64,000 nucleotides of DNA. It comes from DAIDKA01 sp036489445. Lineage in GTDB: Bacteria; Pseudomonadota; Gammaproteobacteria; Steroidobacterales; Steroidobacteraceae. The stretch is from the NCBI GenBank assembly GCA_036489445.1, contig DASXFV010000031.1, positions 1-64,000 on the forward strand, written 5' to 3'. A model generated the notes under the pieces. It was not told the origin of the DNA, made no database searches, and saw only the letters and a program-made list of their open reading frames with translations. Position numbers and translations under genes: made by a program. This document shows, piece by piece, positions 32,027-41,209 of the stretch (position 1 is the first letter of the stretch; every line of letters begins with the position of its first letter).

Positions 32027-33403
32027 GTGCGCCACACCTTCATAGGGGGCGCGCTGCTTTTGATCAGTGCCCTGACTGCGGTCCCCGCGTTCGCGCAGCA
32101 GAAGACCGGACCGGGCGTTCCTGGGGATGACAGCCTGACGTGGTACGGCATTACGCTGTATGGCGTCCTTGATGCCGGTATCCAATACGACACCCACAGT
32201 GCGCCGTTTTCCCCCTACCGGCCGGCGGCCAGCGGCAACATCGTGCGCTCGAACGACTACGAGTCGGTGACCGGTGTGACGCCCAGCAACATGGGCCAGT
32301 CGCGAGTCGGCCTGCAGGGCAACGAACGCCTGAACGATGAGTGGTCGGCGGTATTCCAGCTGGAGAGCTTCTTCAATCCCCAGTCCGGCCAACTCGCAGA
32401 TTCTCTGAAGTCGCTGGCCCTGAACAACGGTAAGGCTCTGAACACCCAGAGCATCGGTGTCGATGGCAGTTCCGCTGGTCAAGCCTTTCAGACCGCCTTC
32501 GTCGGGCTGAAATCGGCGCAGTTCGGTGCGCTCACCTTCGGTCGTCAGGTGAGCCTGGTGTCGGAGGGGATGATTCAGCATGACCCGAATTACCTGTCAA
32601 CGGCGTTCGGACTGCTGGGCGCCTCAAACACCTACGCCGGTGCCGGCAGCAGCGAAAACAATCGGCTCGATTCGACGGCAAAGTATCTGCTGGATCTCGG
32701 TGTGCTGCACCTCGGTGCCCTGTACAAGTTCAATGATGCCAGCGGGTCCTCCGACACAGCCGTCCAGGCAAATCTAGGCGCTGATTTCGCAGGCGCATCA
32801 CTCGATGCGTACTACTCGAAGGTCAACAGTTCCATCACCGCCAGCGCCTTGAGCGCCACTCAGGTCGCCGCGCTGCCGGCATTGGGCTATTCGGTAACGA
32901 ATTCGCTGGCAGCCACAATCTCGGACAATACGGCCTATGCGCTCATGGGCTCCTACAAGCTGGACCCGCTTAAATTCTTTGCCGGATATGAGCACATCAG
33001 GTATGCCGACCCCAACACGCCGCTGAAAGCGGGCTTTACGGACATTGGCGGCTATGTTCTGGCGTTTGTCACCAACAACGCCTACGTGGATTCGAAAATG
33101 GTGCAGGTGTATTGGACCGGCGTGCGTTACACCGTGATTCCCCACCTCGACCTGACCGTGGCCTATTACGGCGTGCATCAGAATGCCTACGGCACCGGAA
33201 CCCTGGCGAATTGCTCGACCGCCGCACATAGCGTGTGCAGCGGCAGCCTCGAGGCCTATTCCTTCGACGCCGACTACCGGTTCAACGTGCACTTCGACGC
33301 GTATCTGGGCGCCCTGTACAGCGGCGCGCATGACGGTATGGCCAGCGGCTACTTCTATTCGACCAACATCAACCCCACCGTGGGCGTGCGCTGCAAATTC
33401 TAA
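32027..33403 (+). CDS. Outer-membrane porin (general porin type, third)
   Basis: A 458-residue porin starting at GTG 32027, with signal peptide ending VPAFA. The early strands TWYGITLYGVLDAGIQYD and SRVGLQGNERLNDEWSAVFQ, and AFVGLKSAQFGALTFGRQ, match the Gram-negative porin family common in beta- and gammaproteobacteria. The C-terminal strand NPTVGVRCKF ends in Phe. Two Cys near the end (TLANCSTAAHSVCSG) probably form a loop disulfide. No Pho box was seen upstream. It follows the small secreted protein by 6 bp and overlaps dapD tail to tail by 4 bp. Confidence 0.88.
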   Translation: MRHTFIGGALLLISALTAVPAFAQQKTGPGVPGDDSLTWYGITLYGVLDAGIQYDTHSAPFSPYRPAASGNIVRSNDYESVTGVTPSNMGQSRVGLQGNERLNDEWSAVFQLESFFNPQSGQLADSLKSLALNNGKALNTQSIGVDGSSAGQAFQTAFVGLKSAQFGALTFGRQVSLVSEGMIQHDPNYLSTAFGLLGASNTYAGAGSSENNRLDSTAKYLLDLGVLHLGALYKFNDASGSSDTAVQANLGADFAGASLDAYYSKVNSSITASALSATQVAALPALGYSVTNSLAATISDNTAYALMGSYKLDPLKFFAGYEHIRYADPNTPLKAGFTDIGGYVLAFVTNNAYVDSKMVQVYWTGVRYTVIPHLDLTVAYYGVHQNAYGTGTLANCSTAAHSVCSGSLEAYSFDADYRFNVHFDAYLGALYSGAHDGMASGYFYSTNINPTVGVRCKF

Positions 33404-34248
33404 AGCGCCGCAACCTCGTCCACGGCACGCAGCAACTCGTTAATGGAGGTCTTCGCCCGGGTCTGGGCGTCGACCTTCTTGACGATCACGGCGCAGTACA
33501 GCGCATACCGGCCGTCGGCAGAGGGCAGGCTGCCGGACACGACCACCGAGCCTGCCGGCACCCGCCCCTGGAGGATCTTGCCGGTGGTGCGGTCATAGAT
33601 GCGAGTGCTCTGGCCGATGAACACGCCCATGGAAATCACCGAGCCGGCCTCCACAATCACCCCTTCGACGATCTCGGAACGGGCGCCGATAAAGCAATCA
33701 TCTTCAATGATGGTGGGATTGGCCTGCAGGGGCTCGAGCACGCCCCCTATGCCCACGCCACCGGACAGGTGCACGTTCTTGCCGATCTGCGCGCACGAGC
33801 CCACGGTCACCCAGGTGTCCACCATGGTGCCGGAATCCACGAAGCCCCCGATATTGATGTAACTGGGCATCAGCACCGTGTTCGGCCCCACATAGGCGCC
33901 GCGGCGCACGACGGCGTGCGGCACGACGCGGGCGCCATCGTTGCGAAAGTCGGTGGCCGAGTAGTTGGCGTATTTGAGCGGCACCTTGTCGTAGAACTTC
34001 GTGTAGCCGGCTTCCATGACCTCGTTGTCGTGCGCACGGAAGTACAGCAGCACCGCCTTCTTCAGCCACTGGTGTACCACCCATTCGCCGGCGCGCTTTT
34101 CCGCCACGCGCAGCTTGCCGCCATCCAGCAGGCCGATGGTGGTCTCGAGGGCCGCCAGCAGTTCGCGGGAGATGTTCTTGGGTGTGATCTCGGCGCGCTT
34201 CTCGAAAGCCGCTTCGATCAATGCCTGCAGTGTCGGGTTGTCGCTCAT
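33400..34248 (-). CDS. dapD: Tetrahydrodipicolinate N-succinyltransferase
   Basis: Transfers succinyl from succinyl-CoA to tetrahydrodipicolinate in the succinylase branch of lysine/diaminopimelate synthesis. It has 282 residues, including a helical N-terminal domain and a left-handed beta-helix of hexapeptide repeats (GAYVGPNTVLMPSYINIGGF, then GVGIGGVLEPLQANPTIIED). Its start overlaps the dapC stop by 4 bp, so glnD-dapC-dapD is read as one unit in that order on the minus strand. Confidence 0.96.
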   Translation of the reverse strand: MSDNPTLQALIEAAFEKRAEITPKNISRELLAALETTIGLLDGGKLRVAEKRAGEWVVHQWLKKAVLLYFRAHDNEVMEAGYTKFYDKVPLKYANYSATDFRNDGARVVPHAVVRRGAYVGPNTVLMPSYINIGGFVDSGTMVDTWVTVGSCAQIGKNVHLSGGVGIGGVLEPLQANPTIIEDDCFIGARSEIVEGVIVEAGSVISMGVFIGQSTRIYDRTTGKILQGRVPAGSVVVSGSLPSADGRYALYCAVIVKKVDAQTRAKTSINELLRAVDEVAAL

Positions 34249-35450
34249 AGGGGTTTCGTGGTGGTGAGAAAATCGCGGATCCGCCTCGCGGCCACCGTGC
34301 AGTCGGCAACACTGGCGGTCAGCGACAGGCGCACGCGGCCCTGGCCGGGGTTACCCTGCTCAGTGGTGCGCCCCAGGTAGCTGCCAGGCAGTACGGTGAC
34401 ATTGTGGCGGGTGAAGAGCTCACGGGTGAAGCGTTCGTCATCCCCGCCCACGTCCACCCACAGATAGAACGCCCCGGCGGGATGCTGCACGTCGAGCACC
34501 GGCGAGAGGATGGGCACGACGCGGTCGAATTTTTCCCGATACAGCTGGCGATTGGTGCGCACGTGGGCGTCATCGTCCCAGGCCACGCAACTGGCCAGCT
34601 GCACCATGGGCGACATGGCGCCGCCGTGATAAGTGCGGTACAGCAGGAAGCGGCGCATGAGCTCAGGGTCCCCGGCCACGAACCCGGAGCGCAGTCCAGG
34701 CACGCTGGAGCGTTTGGAGAGGCTGTGGAACACGATGCAGCGCTCGAAGCGGTCGCGGCCGGTTTCCTGCGCGACTTCCAGCAGGCTGGGCGGCGGGTCG
34801 GCCTCATCGGGGAAGATTTCCGCGTAACACTCATCGGCCGCCACGATGAAATCGTGGCGCTCGGCCAGGTCCAGCGCCTGCGCCAGGTAGCTGCGGGATA
34901 ATACGGCCCCGGTGGGATTGCCCGGGCTGCACAGGAACAGCACCTGGGTGCGCTCCAGCACGCTGCGCGGTATGGTCGCAAGATCCGGCGCGAAGTGGCT
35001 GTCGGCGGTGGCGTTCAGGTAATAGGGCGTCGCCCCGGCCAGCAACGCCGCACCTTCGTAGATCTGATAGAACGGGTTGGGTGTGATCACCACCGGCGAG
35101 TCGCTCGGGTCCACCGCCGCCTGCACCAGCGAGAACAAGGCCTCACGGGTACCGTTGACCGGCAATACCATGGTGGCCGGATCCACACTGCCGGGCCGCA
35201 GTGAGAAGCGCCGCGTCAGCCAGCGTGCCGCGCTGCTGCGCAGTTGCAGCGTGCCGGCGGTAGCCGGATAGGTGCCCAGGCGCTCGACCCCCTGGCGCAG
35301 CGCCTCGAGGACCAATGCCGGAGGGTCGTGCTGCGGTTCACCGATCGAGAGCGCGATGGGCGGCACAGTTGCGGGCGGCACGGCCCCTGCCAGCAAAGTG
35401 GCCAGCTTTTCAAACGGGTAGGTGTGCAGGGACGCAAGACGAGGATTCAT
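34245..35450 (-). CDS. dapC: N-succinyldiaminopimelate aminotransferase
   Basis: PLP-dependent class I/II aminotransferase, 401 residues. Lysine Schiff-base site lies in VFHSLSKRSSVPGLRSG; LCSPGNPTGAVLS and AADECYAE are the usual PLP-pocket segments. Position between dapD and glnD, with 4-bp overlaps on both sides, supports the DapC assignment over a general aspartate aminotransferase. The product of this step goes to DapE, encoded at 10.6 kb. Confidence 0.92.
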   Translation of the reverse strand: MNPRLASLHTYPFEKLATLLAGAVPPATVPPIALSIGEPQHDPPALVLEALRQGVERLGTYPATAGTLQLRSSAARWLTRRFSLRPGSVDPATMVLPVNGTREALFSLVQAAVDPSDSPVVITPNPFYQIYEGAALLAGATPYYLNATADSHFAPDLATIPRSVLERTQVLFLCSPGNPTGAVLSRSYLAQALDLAERHDFIVAADECYAEIFPDEADPPPSLLEVAQETGRDRFERCIVFHSLSKRSSVPGLRSGFVAGDPELMRRFLLYRTYHGGAMSPMVQLASCVAWDDDAHVRTNRQLYREKFDRVVPILSPVLDVQHPAGAFYLWVDVGGDDERFTRELFTRHNVTVLPGSYLGRTTEQGNPGQGRVRLSLTASVADCTVAARRIRDFLTTTKPL

Positions 35451-38140
35451 GCCGACAGTCGCTGATCCAGTGCCTGCAGCAGATGCTCCTTCAACCGCTG
35501 TGCCGCCTGTTCATTCAACGGCCGGTGCTGCAAGTCCGTCACATAGAACACATCTTCGGCGCGTTCACCGACCGTCATGATCTTGGCCTTGCGCAGCTCG
35601 ATGTGCTGCTGCATCAGCACGGTGCCGACATCGCACAGCAGTCCCGGACGATCCCCCGCCACCAGTTCCAGCACCGAGCGCTGATTGCGGTCATCGACAC
35701 TGATGGTGACCTGGGTGGGGGTGTTGAACATGCGCGCCTGACGCGGCGCGCGACGCGAGACCACCGGCATGGTCCCATCGGCGCGCTGCAGCGCGCGCAG
35801 CACCGCGAATTCAATTTCCGTCTGCCGGTCCTGGTCCGTGATCGGCGCGCCGTCATCTTCCAGGATGTGGTACAGCCCCAGCGTGAACCCATCATCCGTG
35901 GGCGACACGCGCGCATCCACGATATTGAGTCCGAGCTGATCCAGGACCGCGGTGGTGCGCGCGAAGCCCTGGATGCCTTCGGGCACGAAGGCCAGTACCG
36001 CGGTCGTCCCGCGCACGCTGCGCGGCTCGATGGCCACCAGCGTGTCCCCCGGACCGGGCTGACGCTCCACCAGCAGGCGGGTATGCCAGGCCACCTCCTC
36101 GGGTGTGTACTGTAGAAAGTATTGCGCGGAGAAGCGGTCCCAGACCCGCGAAATATCCTCATCCGCAATCCCATGGCCGGTCAGCAGCTGGCGTGCCGCG
36201 GCCTGCGTCTCGCGGATGAGTTCCTCCTGGTCAATGGGGCTTTCCAGGCCGCGGCGCAGCGCGCGCTTCACCCGTTCATAGAACTCGTGGAACAGCGATG
36301 CCTTCCAGGAGTTCCACAGCTTCGGATTGGTGCCGCGCACATCGGCGCAGGTCAGCACGTACAGGTGATCCAGATGGGTCTCGTCACCCACCTTGCGGGC
36401 GAAGGCGTTGATCACTCCCGGATCGGTGATGTCCTGCTTCTGAGCCGTGACCGACAGCTCCAGGTGACTGCGCACCAGCCAGGCGACCAGTCGCGCATCG
36501 TAGCGGGACAGGCCCTGTTCCAGACAGAACGCCTCGGCATCCACTGAGCCGAGCTCAGAGTGATCCCCGCCACGGCCCTTGGCGATGTCATGGAACAGCG
36601 CCGCAAGGTAGGCGATTTCCGGCTTCGGCAACTGCTGCATGATCCCCGACAGCACCGGCAGCTCATGGTTGTAGCGCGGCATCGCCAGCCGCCGCAGGTT
36701 GCTCAGCACGAACAGTGTGTGCGCATCCACCGTATAGGCATGGAACAGGTCATATTGCATGCGCCCGACGATGCGGCCGAAGGCCGGTATGTAACGCCCC
36801 AGCACCTCGTAGGAGTTCATGCGGCGCAGTTCATGCGTCACGCCCACCGGTGCGCGCAGGATGTCCATGAACAGCCGGTGATGGCGCGGATTCTGGCGGA
36901 ACTCCTCATCGATCAGCCACAGGCTGCGGGTCACCGCGCGCATGGTCGAGGCGCGCACGCCCTTGATGTCGGGGTTCTGCTGCAGCAGCACGAACAGCTC
37001 CAGCAAGGCGGAGGGGGTGCGCGCGAAGACATCCTCGCGCCGCGCTTCCAATGAGCCGTTGCGCACCTGGAAGCGCGCATTCAACGGGCGGATGTCCTCC
37101 TCATTGCTGAGGATGGCCTCGCGGAACAACTGCAGCAGCAGCTCATTGAGCAGGCTCGCATCCATCACGGTGCGGTAGTAGCGCTGCATGAACTGCTCGA
37201 CCGCCAGGGTGTAGGAGGCGTCTTCGTAGCCGAAGGTCTGCGCCAGCTTCAACTGATGATCAAACAGCAGCCGGTCTTCGCGCCGGCCGGTCACGATGTG
37301 CAGCCCAAAGCGCACCTTCCACAGGAAGGATTGGGCCTGCTTCAGCCGCCGCAGCTCGCTCATCGTCACAAACCCGCGGCGCGCCAGGCCGTCCAGGGAT
37401 TCGGCGCCGAAATGGCGCTTGGCCACCCAGCCTATGGTCTGGATGTCGCGCAGGCCGCCCGGCCCGGTCTTGACGTTCGGCTCGAGGTTGTACGCCGTGT
37501 CATTGGCCTTCAGATGCCGAGCGATCTGCTCCTTGAGCTTGGCCTCGAAGAACTCCTTCTCCGGCCAGATGCCCGGTGGGCTCAGGGCGCTGTTCATGGT
37601 GTCCAGCAGCGCGGCATCCCCATCCAGCAGCCGTGCTTCCAGCAGCGTCGTCATGACACTGACATCAGCAGCGCTCTCCTGGACGCATTCGGCCACGGTG
37701 CGCACGCTGTGGCCCACTTCCAGGCCGATATCCCACAGGAAGGCGATCAGCTGCTCCACCTGGGAGCGCTCGGCTTCATCGGGTGGCTGGGAAACCAGCA
37801 GCAGGATGTCGATATCGGAGCAGGGGTGCAGTTCGCCCCGGCCGTAGCCCCCAACGGCCACCAGGGCCCAGTGCCGATCGCCCTGGCCCAGATGTTCCGA
37901 CCATGCTTGGCGCAGCACCGCATCGATGAGCGCGGCTCGGGCGTAGACCAGGATTTCCACCGGCTCCTCGGCCAGGAAACGGATCTTCAGCTCCTCGTGG
38001 GCCTCCCCCAGCAGCCGGCGATATTCCTCGCGGGAGCCGGGTTGGGCGGCGAGCAGCGCCGGCAGGCGGGCGAGCAGCGGCCACGGCGGCGCAGGCGCGG
38101 CCTCGGGCAGCAGGTCCTCGACAGACTCATGAGGCGTCAT
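35447..38140 (-). CDS. glnD: PII uridylyltransferase / uridylyl-removing enzyme
   Basis: Bifunctional nitrogen sensor of 897 residues that uridylylates PII when glutamine is low and removes UMP when it is high. Domains in order: nucleotidyltransferase with VGGYGRGELHPCSDIDILLL near residue 90-115, a helical GlnD-specific linker, HD hydrolase with LFHDIAKGRGGDHSELG near 500-515, and two C-terminal ACT domains that bind glutamine (the last ending QRLKEHLLQALDQRLSA). It overlaps dapC by 4 bp and lies 30 bp from map. Confidence 0.97.
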   Translation of the reverse strand: MTPHESVEDLLPEAAPAPPWPLLARLPALLAAQPGSREEYRRLLGEAHEELKIRFLAEEPVEILVYARAALIDAVLRQAWSEHLGQGDRHWALVAVGGYGRGELHPCSDIDILLLVSQPPDEAERSQVEQLIAFLWDIGLEVGHSVRTVAECVQESAADVSVMTTLLEARLLDGDAALLDTMNSALSPPGIWPEKEFFEAKLKEQIARHLKANDTAYNLEPNVKTGPGGLRDIQTIGWVAKRHFGAESLDGLARRGFVTMSELRRLKQAQSFLWKVRFGLHIVTGRREDRLLFDHQLKLAQTFGYEDASYTLAVEQFMQRYYRTVMDASLLNELLLQLFREAILSNEEDIRPLNARFQVRNGSLEARREDVFARTPSALLELFVLLQQNPDIKGVRASTMRAVTRSLWLIDEEFRQNPRHHRLFMDILRAPVGVTHELRRMNSYEVLGRYIPAFGRIVGRMQYDLFHAYTVDAHTLFVLSNLRRLAMPRYNHELPVLSGIMQQLPKPEIAYLAALFHDIAKGRGGDHSELGSVDAEAFCLEQGLSRYDARLVAWLVRSHLELSVTAQKQDITDPGVINAFARKVGDETHLDHLYVLTCADVRGTNPKLWNSWKASLFHEFYERVKRALRRGLESPIDQEELIRETQAAARQLLTGHGIADEDISRVWDRFSAQYFLQYTPEEVAWHTRLLVERQPGPGDTLVAIEPRSVRGTTAVLAFVPEGIQGFARTTAVLDQLGLNIVDARVSPTDDGFTLGLYHILEDDGAPITDQDRQTEIEFAVLRALQRADGTMPVVSRRAPRQARMFNTPTQVTISVDDRNQRSVLELVAGDRPGLLCDVGTVLMQQHIELRKAKIMTVGERAEDVFYVTDLQHRPLNEQAAQRLKEHLLQALDQRLSA

Positions 38141-38170
38141 GGGCGCAGCCTACGCGGGTGAAGGCCGCGT

Positions 38171-38938
38171 TCAATGGCGGTCCGCCGCACCCAGGGTCAG
38201 GATATCCACGCCGGTCGCGGTGACCAGGCAGGTGTGTTCCCACTGGGCCGACAGGGAGTGGTCCTTGGTCACCACCGTCCAGCCATCGGGCAGCAGGCGC
38301 ACATGGCGTTTGCCTGCATTAACCATCGGTTCCACTGTAAAGGTCATCCCCTGCTGTAGCGTCAGGCCGGTCCCGGCCTCGCCATAGTGCAGGACCTGGG
38401 GATCTTCGTGGTAGATGCGTCCGATGCCATGACCGCAGTACTCACGCACCACCGAGAAATTAAGGGATTCGACGTATTCCTGAATGGCATGGCCGATGTC
38501 GCCGAGCTGGGAGCCGGGCTTGACGGTACGAATGCCGCGCCACATGGCCTCGAAGCACACCTCGGTCAGACGCTGGGCGGCCACCGGAGGCTTGCCCACG
38601 TAGTACATGCGGCTGGTATCCCCGTGGAAGCCGTCCTTGATGACCGTGACATCGATATTGATGATGTCCCCGGCCTTGAGCTTGCGATCGTTCGGGATTC
38701 CATGACAGACCACGTGGTTGACCGAGGAGCAGATGGTCTTGGGGAAACCGCGGTAATTAAGGTTGGCCGGAATGGTGCCCTGGACATGGACGATATGCTC
38801 GTAGCACAGCCGGTCCAGCTCCTCCGTGGTGACGCCCGGCACCACGTGGGGGCCGATCATGTCGAGCACTTCCGCCGCGAGCCGCCCGGCCTCGCGCATC
38901 TTGAGCTGTTCTTCAGGGGATTTGATGGTGATGTGCAT
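38171..38938 (-). CDS. map: Methionine aminopeptidase, type I
   Basis: Removes initiator Met from nascent proteins; cytosolic dinuclear metal enzyme of 255 residues. Metal ligands are seen in INIDVTVIKDGFHGDTSRMY (two Asp), GHGIGRIYHEDP (His) and GMTFTVEPMV (Glu), with the last Glu in SLSAQWEHT. MHITIKSPEEQLKMREAG is the expected N-terminus, yet no Shine-Dalgarno is visible before ATG 38938. It is divergent from rpsB, a conserved arrangement in proteobacteria. Confidence 0.96.
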   Translation of the reverse strand: MHITIKSPEEQLKMREAGRLAAEVLDMIGPHVVPGVTTEELDRLCYEHIVHVQGTIPANLNYRGFPKTICSSVNHVVCHGIPNDRKLKAGDIINIDVTVIKDGFHGDTSRMYYVGKPPVAAQRLTEVCFEAMWRGIRTVKPGSQLGDIGHAIQEYVESLNFSVVREYCGHGIGRIYHEDPQVLHYGEAGTGLTLQQGMTFTVEPMVNAGKRHVRLLPDGWTVVTKDHSLSAQWEHTCLVTATGVDILTLGAADRH

Positions 38939-38972
38939 TATCTATAGTGGCTGGTAACTGGGCCGTAAGACA

Positions 38973-39001
38973 TTGTTCCCACGGGACGTTCATGGTATAA
39001 A
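38973..39001 (+). promoter_or_regulatory. Sigma-70-type promoter for rpsB-tsf
   Basis: TTGTTC at 38973-38978 and TATAAA at 38996-39001 are separated by exactly 17 bp. The predicted start near 39007 gives a leader of about 128 nt before rpsB, where S2 autoregulation acts in enterobacteria. The leader fold was not modelled. Confidence 0.65.
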
Positions 39002-39134
39002 GCGCCGCCCTCGTTGGCAACGACGAGAAATTCCATACGCATATCACAACCCGGTGGCTGGGTGCTCAGGACTTGAATGTCTGGGTGGCCACCAGGGATA
39101 CGCGCAAGGATCAACCCTACAGTCAGGAGTTCAC

Positions 39135-40190
39135 ATGTCCGGCGTGTCCATGAGACAGATGCTGGAAGCGGGTGTCCATTTCGGACATCAAACCCGTTTC
39201 TGGAACCCGAAGATGGCCCCTTTCATCTTCGGCGAACGTAACAAGATCCATATCATCAACCTCGAGAAGACCCAACCCCTGTACGTACAGGCGTCGGCCT
39301 TCATCAAGAGCGTGGTCGCCGATGGCGGCAAAGTGCTCTTCGTGGGAACCAAGCGTTCCGCGCGTGATGCCGTCCAGAAGGAGGCCAGCCGCAGCGGGAT
39401 GCCCTATGTCAACCAGCGCTGGCTGGGGGGCATGTTGACCAATTTCAAGACCATCCGGCAGTCCATCAAGCGCCTGGCCGAGATCACCGAACTGCAGACC
39501 AGCGGCGCGCTGGACAAGCGCGGCAAGAAAGAAGCTACGCAGCTGCGCCGCGAGATGCAGAAGCTCGAACGTAGCCTTGGTGGTATCAAGGCCATGGAAT
39601 CACTGCCCGATGTCATGTTCGTCATCGATGTGGGTCACGAGAAGATCGCCATTCACGAGGCCCGCAAGCTCGGCATCCCGGTGGTGGCGGTCGTGGACAC
39701 CAATTGCAGCCCCGAAGGGATCGACCATGTGATCCCGGGCAATGACGATGCCATGCGCGCCATCCTGCTGTACGCCTCCGGCATCGCGGATGCGGTTCTG
39801 GAAGGCAAGGCCTCGGTGCCGCAGGTGGCCGTGGGTGAAGATGAATTTGTGGAGCTGGACGAAACCGGTCAGCCGCGCCGCAAGTCCGGCAAGCCGCGTC
39901 CGAAGCCCCAGGCACCGATGCGCAACAAGAAGGCCCCGGCCCGCCGCCGTCTGCCCGTGAAGACCCCGGAGGGGGCGGATGATGCGGCCGCCGACGGGGA
40001 TGATCTGGATGAGGGTGCACAGCTGCCGGCCGCTGCCGCGGGCACCCCCGCCGAAGCTGCCACACCGACCGGTCGGGGTGGGGTGGTGCGCCGTCGTCCC
40101 CAGGCTGCAGAGGGCGCCGAGGCTGCGGCCCCGGCTGCAGCGGCTGCGGGCCCGGCTGCCGGCGAAGGCGATGCCGGCGCCCCGACCTGA
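39135..40190 (+). CDS. rpsB: 30S ribosomal protein S2 with long C-terminal extension
   Basis: Small-subunit protein needed for S1 binding. Residues 1-240 match S2 throughout: MRQMLEAGVHFGHQTRFWNP, NQRWLGGMLTNFKTI and VDTNCSPEGIDHVIPGNDDA. ATG 39135 follows AGGAG. The protein continues to 351 residues, about 110 more than the 241 of E. coli. The tail has a basic segment (RRKSGKPRPKPQ, NKKAPARRRLP), then an acidic Asp-rich stretch and an Ala/Pro/Gly-rich end. It looks disordered. Base composition matches its neighbours, and no frameshift is evident. Confidence 0.96.
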   Translation: MSGVSMRQMLEAGVHFGHQTRFWNPKMAPFIFGERNKIHIINLEKTQPLYVQASAFIKSVVADGGKVLFVGTKRSARDAVQKEASRSGMPYVNQRWLGGMLTNFKTIRQSIKRLAEITELQTSGALDKRGKKEATQLRREMQKLERSLGGIKAMESLPDVMFVIDVGHEKIAIHEARKLGIPVVAVVDTNCSPEGIDHVIPGNDDAMRAILLYASGIADAVLEGKASVPQVAVGEDEFVELDETGQPRRKSGKPRPKPQAPMRNKKAPARRRLPVKTPEGADDAAADGDDLDEGAQLPAAAAGTPAEAATPTGRGGVVRRRPQAAEGAEAAAPAAAAAGPAAGEGDAGAPT

Positions 40191-40205
40191 AGTTCGTTTT
40201 GAGTC

Positions 40206-40230
40206 GCCCCGGAGCCCAGCGGCCCGGGGC
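40206..40230 (+). promoter_or_regulatory. Hairpin in the rpsB-tsf spacer
   Basis: GCCCCGG and CCGGGGC form a 7-bp GC-only stem with an 11-nt loop, 17 nt before the tsf ATG. No T-tract follows, so it is more likely an mRNA-processing or attenuating hairpin than a full terminator. Confidence 0.45.
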
Positions 40231-40247
40231 CTTGGCGTGGAATTCTT

Positions 40248-41150
40248 ATGAACATCACAGCAGACGCAGTGAAGCAGCTCCGTGAGCGCACCGGCGCCGG
40301 GATGATGGAGTGCAAGAAGGCGCTGGTGGAAACCCAGGGCGATCTGGACGCTGCCGCCGAGCTGATGCGCAAGCAGGGCCTGGCCAAGGCCGACAAGAAG
40401 GCCGCCCGCATCGCCGCCGAAGGGACCATCGTCATTGCGCGATCCGCGGATGGCCACACGGCCGCCATGGTGGAAGTCAATTGCGAGACCGATTTCGTCG
40501 CCCGCGCGAGCGACTTCAAGGCCTTTTCGCAGGCGGTGGCCGCCCAGGCGCTGACGGCCAGGCCCGCCTCACTGGAGGCGCTGTTGGCGCTGCCTCTGGA
40601 CAGCGGTGAGACGATTGACGAGCGCCGGCGCGCACTGGTCGCCAAGATCGGCGAGAAGCTCAGCGTGCGGCGCTTCGCGGTGCTCACCAGCGCCGGACAG
40701 GTCAGCGCCTATGTGCACGGCACCAGCACCCGCATCGGTGCGCTGGTGGCGGTAGAGGGGGGCGATGCCACATTGGCCCACGATGTCGCCATGCACGTCG
40801 CCGCGAGCAACCCCAGATATCTGAGCATGGCCGAGGTTCCCGCGGAGGTCGTTGCCAAGGAGCGCGAGATCCTGGCCGAGCAGGCCAGAGGCGAGGGCAA
40901 GCCGCCGGAGATCGTTGCCAAGATGGTCGAAGGCCGGCTGCGCAAGACCTTGGGCGAGATCACACTCACCGGACAGGCGTTCGTGAAGGATCCCGACCAG
41001 AGCGTCGAGAAGCTGCTCAGGAATGCCAAGGCGAGTGTCAAGGCGTTCGAGCGCTTCGAGGTCGGAGCCGGTATCGACAAGAAGCAGGACGACTTCGTCG
41101 CCGAAGTGATGGCGCAGGTCAAGAGCTTCGATCCGTCCGACAAGAAGTAA
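40248..41150 (+). CDS. tsf: Elongation factor Ts
   Basis: Guanine-nucleotide exchange factor that recycles EF-Tu-GDP. It has 300 residues. The N-terminal UBA-like domain has VKQLRERTGAGMMECKKAL; the core has NCETDFVARASDFKAF, the exchange segment. A coiled-coil region and the C-terminal module follow. ATG 40248 lies 57 bp after rpsB, and an intrinsic terminator follows the stop. Confidence 0.97.
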   Translation: MNITADAVKQLRERTGAGMMECKKALVETQGDLDAAAELMRKQGLAKADKKAARIAAEGTIVIARSADGHTAAMVEVNCETDFVARASDFKAFSQAVAAQALTARPASLEALLALPLDSGETIDERRRALVAKIGEKLSVRRFAVLTSAGQVSAYVHGTSTRIGALVAVEGGDATLAHDVAMHVAASNPRYLSMAEVPAEVVAKEREILAEQARGEGKPPEIVAKMVEGRLRKTLGEITLTGQAFVKDPDQSVEKLLRNAKASVKAFERFEVGAGIDKKQDDFVAEVMAQVKSFDPSDKK

Positions 41151-41160
41151 GGCCGGAAAG

Positions 41161-41187
41161 AAGACCCCGCTCCGGCGGGGTTTTCTT
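41161..41187 (+). terminator. Intrinsic terminator between tsf and pyrH
   Basis: AAGACCCCGC pairs with GCGGGGTTTT (10 bp, one G-U) around a TCCG loop, followed by CTT. It starts 11 bp after the tsf stop and ends 23 bp before the pyrH ATG, so it probably lowers rather than abolishes read-through, unless pyrH has its own promoter. Confidence 0.85.
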
Positions 41188-41209
41188 CATGCACGAGGGT
41201 GAAGACCAC

